Of a DNA stretch of 64,000 bases, positions 61,937 to 64,000 are shown in pieces. Positions within the stretch are counted from its first letter, which is position 1, and each line of letters begins with the position of its first letter. The notes under the pieces were generated by a model, which saw only the letters and a program-made list of their open reading frames with translations, had not been told where the DNA came from and did no database searches. Position numbers and translations under genes: made by a program. This DNA comes from Serripes groenlandicus (lineage: Eukaryota; Mollusca; Bivalvia; Cardiida; Cardiidae), in contig JASEVX010000001.1 in the NCBI GenBank assembly GCA_031761405.1, positions 108,203,536 through 108,267,535 on the forward strand, written 5' to 3'.

Positions 61937-62031
61937 ACAAGGATTTTCAAAATAACCTAACTACACTGACAAGCAAGCTCCTGAGGGTTGAGTTTCCTAT
62001 GTCTGACTCAACTAACACCTGACTAAAGGAT

Positions 62032-62253
62032 ATTACCCTCTCCCACATGCAACAGATCATCTTCGAATACATCTAGACACAAATATAAAAGCTTCTAGAA
62101 ATGAAAGCATATTATTGAATAAAGATTAAAAAACATTGTGGCAAAAAGAGAAAGTGCTCATGTTAAGCAAATTCTCCTTTTTGCCAACAATGTTTTTAAA
62201 AGCTGTCTGCTGCAGCTATGTCGAAATACATCTACATCTGGGAAAGGGGTAAC
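62032..62253 (+). mobile_element. M1 MITE, diverged
   Basis: TTACCCTCTCCCACATGC, hairpin GTGGCAAAAAGAGAAAGTGC, GCTGTCTGCTGCAGCTATG and CTGGGAAAGGGG. Confidence 0.7.
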
Positions 62254-62380
62254 ATTGATATCTACAGGAAAGAGGTCCTTGAATTAAGTCAATTTATTAT
62301 GTAATTTTTACAAAATGTAAACATTAAAACACAGAGGTGCTATGTGATTGATCACTGTAACGTATACCCCATAATATCTA

Positions 62381-62480
62381 TAACCCTTTCCCACATACAG
62401 ATCTGCAACAGACAGCTTTTGAAAACGCTGTGGCTAAAGCAGAAATTGCTCATCATATTAAGCAGTCTCCTTTTGTACAC
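62381..62480 (-). mobile_element. M1 MITE, left half
   Basis: ATAACCCTTTCCCACATACAG, ATCTGCAACAGACAGC, hairpin GTGGCTAAAGCAGAAATTGC, then breaks. Confidence 0.62.
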
Positions 62481-62575
62481 AAAAACTATTTTCCAATCAA
62501 TTCTCGCAATTTCTTGCAGATTGAATCAATTAGCTGGTTAATCTTAATCTACACTGGTCATATAATTATCATTAT

Positions 62576-62806
62576 TTAACCCTTTCCCACTTGTAGATGT
62601 ATTCTGACACATCTGCAGCAGACCACCTTTGAAAACACTGTGACAAAAGGAGAAATTGCTCATGACAAGCAATTTCATCTTTTGCCACAATGTTTTCAAC
62701 TTTATTCAGTAATTATATACTTTCATTTACAGAGGTTTTTCATATTTTAGTGTAAATATTTTCAAAGTCGTCTCCTGCAAATTTGCTGTATGTGGGAAAG
62801 GGTTTA
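62576..62806 (-). mobile_element. M1 MITE
   Basis: TTAACCCTTTCCCACTTGTAG, clean hairpin GACAAAAGGAGAAATTGCTC, arm TTCAGTAATTATATACTTTC, and GTATGTGGGAAAGGGTTTA. Confidence 0.85.
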
Positions 62807-62812
62807 TAAGGT

Positions 62813-63001
62813 TTAACCCACCGGCAGACGCCCTCATACGCATCAGACAACTCATGCTCATTTTGAGCAATTTTTCCTTTTGCCACAATGTTTTTAATTT
62901 AATTCAATAATTATACTTTCATTTATAAAGATTCACCATATTTTGTCTAGATTCTATCAAAGTAGTCTGCTGCAAATTTGCTATTGGCCGGAAAGGGTTA
63001 A
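62813..63001 (-). mobile_element. M1 MITE, left part rearranged
   Basis: TTAACCCACCGGCAGACGCC, hairpin half GCTCATTTTGAGC, arm TTCAATAATTATACTTTC, and GGCCGGAAAGGGTTAA. Confidence 0.74.
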
Positions 63002-63233
63002 CAACTGTTCATCTGTTACATAAGCTGCTCGCTTATATGATCAAACAGTGCTTAGAATCATCCAAAATGACAAAAACAAAGTATTTAATAAAAGAAATGA
63101 TTGGCAGATTTTATTAGTAAAAACAGCTTAAGCCCGAGTCATATCTTTAAGTTTAAAAACATGTAGACAAAAATATATGCAAATCTCCATATACCCGTAG
63201 ACATTGTGTTACAGACATGCATGATCACCGGAA

Positions 63234-63467
63234 TTAACACTTTCCCTCATATAGACGCTTTCTGACGCCTCAAATTGCAGCACACAGCTTTTTGAAAACA
63301 TAGTGACAAAAGAAGAAATTGCTCAAAACGAGCAATTTCTCGTTTTGCCACAATGTTTTCCACTTTTACTCATAGGTTATTAATTCAATTATAGAGATTT
63401 TCTATTTCTTGACAAAATATGTTTAAAATCATCTGCTGCAGAATTGTCGTATGAGGGAAAGAGTTAA
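63234..63467 (-). mobile_element. M1 MITE, complete
   Basis: TTAACACTTTCCCTCATATAG to GTATGAGGGAAAGAGTTAA. Apex GCTCAAAACGAGC pairs fully, so the hairpin is intact. Confidence 0.9.
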
Positions 63468-63478
63468 GAAGATAATTG

Positions 63479-63650
63479 TATAACCCTGTCCTAATATAGA
63501 CACTTTCTGATGCCTCAGTGTAGCACGAACGACTTTTGCCGCAATGTTTTCAAAAACTAAACTTTTAAATAAAGAGATTTTCCATAATTTTTCTCCAAAT
63601 GATTTCAAATGTCGTCTGCTGCGGATTTGTTATATGTGAGAAAGGGATAA
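63479..63650 (-). mobile_element. M1 MITE, hairpin half lost
   Basis: GTATAACCCTGTCCTAATATAG, CTTTTGCCGCAATG, arm AAATAAAGAGATTTTCC, GTCGTCTGCTGCGG and GTGAGAAAGGGATAA. Confidence 0.72.
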
Positions 63651-63925
63651 CAAGGTTGCGCAGACAATCAACAAACAGATCACATGATGAGAACATGGTT
63701 CGTGTTTCAAATCATTAGACTGTATTACAACCTTATCTTCGAAGTACATTAACCCATTACCTGACAGCAGACTTTTTTAATTCAACATCATAATGCAATA
63801 TAGAATTGAATTATAAGCAGGGCAAATAAAATAAAAAGACGTGACAATAAAAATTAACATGTAGATATTGAAACATGAGCAATATTTCCTTTTCCCAAAA
63901 TGTAGATCTATTAAAATTGCTTTTA

Positions 63926-64000
63926 CCTTTTCCTAATTACTTAAAATCTGCAGCAGACAACTTTGAAAACATCTTTGTGAAAGTATGAATTGAAATTCTC
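63926..64000 (+). mobile_element. M1 MITE running off the window
   Basis: ACCTTTTCCTAATTAC, ATCTGCAGCAGACAACTTTG and AAAACATC begin a plus copy that continues past the end. Confidence 0.6.

Overview
This is a eukaryotic, AT-rich, repeat-dominated stretch. It looks like intergenic or large-intron DNA of an invertebrate, most likely a bivalve mollusc. That placing is an inference from tRNA-headed SINEs with a V-SINE-like tail, non-autonomous elements carrying tandem cores and GACA/GACGGAC tails, and hundreds of short inverted-repeat elements. I see no bacterial operon, rRNA, functional tRNA or CRISPR array, and no complete protein-coding gene. Nearly all open frames over 60 codons fall inside palindromic or tandem repeats and are by-products of them.

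The dominant feature is one family of short palindromic elements, called M1 here, about 220-230 bp. I count about 90 whole or broken copies by eye. A fresh copy runs TTAA-CCCTTTCCC(T/A)CATA, then a subterminal CTGCAGCAGACGAC block, a left arm, an off-centre hairpin (CATTGTGGCAAAAGGAG / its complement), the complementary CTGCTGCAG block, and TATGAGGGAAAGGG-TTAA. A nested copy at 7049-7270 is flanked by an exact TTAT duplication, so the element proper starts at CCC and duplicates a 4-bp TTAW target. TTAA targets, C-rich ends and a second inner inverted repeat suggest a piggyBac-type MITE. No transposase is present in the window. Copies insert into each other, share TTAA sites end to end, form dimers and chimeras, and act as landing sites for other elements.

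Layout. 1-5 kb: M1 copies broken by an AAGCTTGC-rich insertion (1408-3024). 5.8-7.6 kb: three tRNA-derived SINEs. 7.6-9.15 kb: an element with eight ~179-bp core units. 10.0-10.5 kb: an ACAAGA-type element with three nuclear-receptor-like DR1 motifs. 12.1-13.0 kb: two GC-richer foldback elements. 14.7 and 22.5 kb: more ACAAGA elements. 19.7-20.2 kb: a 31-bp minisatellite. 24.1-25.1 kb: a TGACCTTTGACCT-bearing tandem element. 25.7 and 27.7 kb: a second hairpin family (M2). 27.2-27.6 kb: a foldback element with CRE octamers. 28.5-28.7 kb: a cluster of MEF2-like CTAWWWWTAG motifs. 34.4-35.1 kb: a ~205-bp array. 40.4 kb: a 43-base poly-G. 41.3 and 47.4 kb: minisatellites grown inside M1 copies. 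43.8-44.2 kb: a foldback inserted in an M1. 48.9-50.3 and 58.5-59.4 kb: long ACAAGA elements.

The longest stretch without a recognisable repeat is 54113-55664. It holds the only plausible coding signal: a 62-65-codon open frame on the minus strand that ends in a stop and sits behind a splice-acceptor-like site. A weaker exon-like segment with a good acceptor and GTAAGT donor lies downstream. I do not recognise the protein. Genes do not work together in any visible way here; the biology on show is transposon accumulation, nesting and repeat birth.
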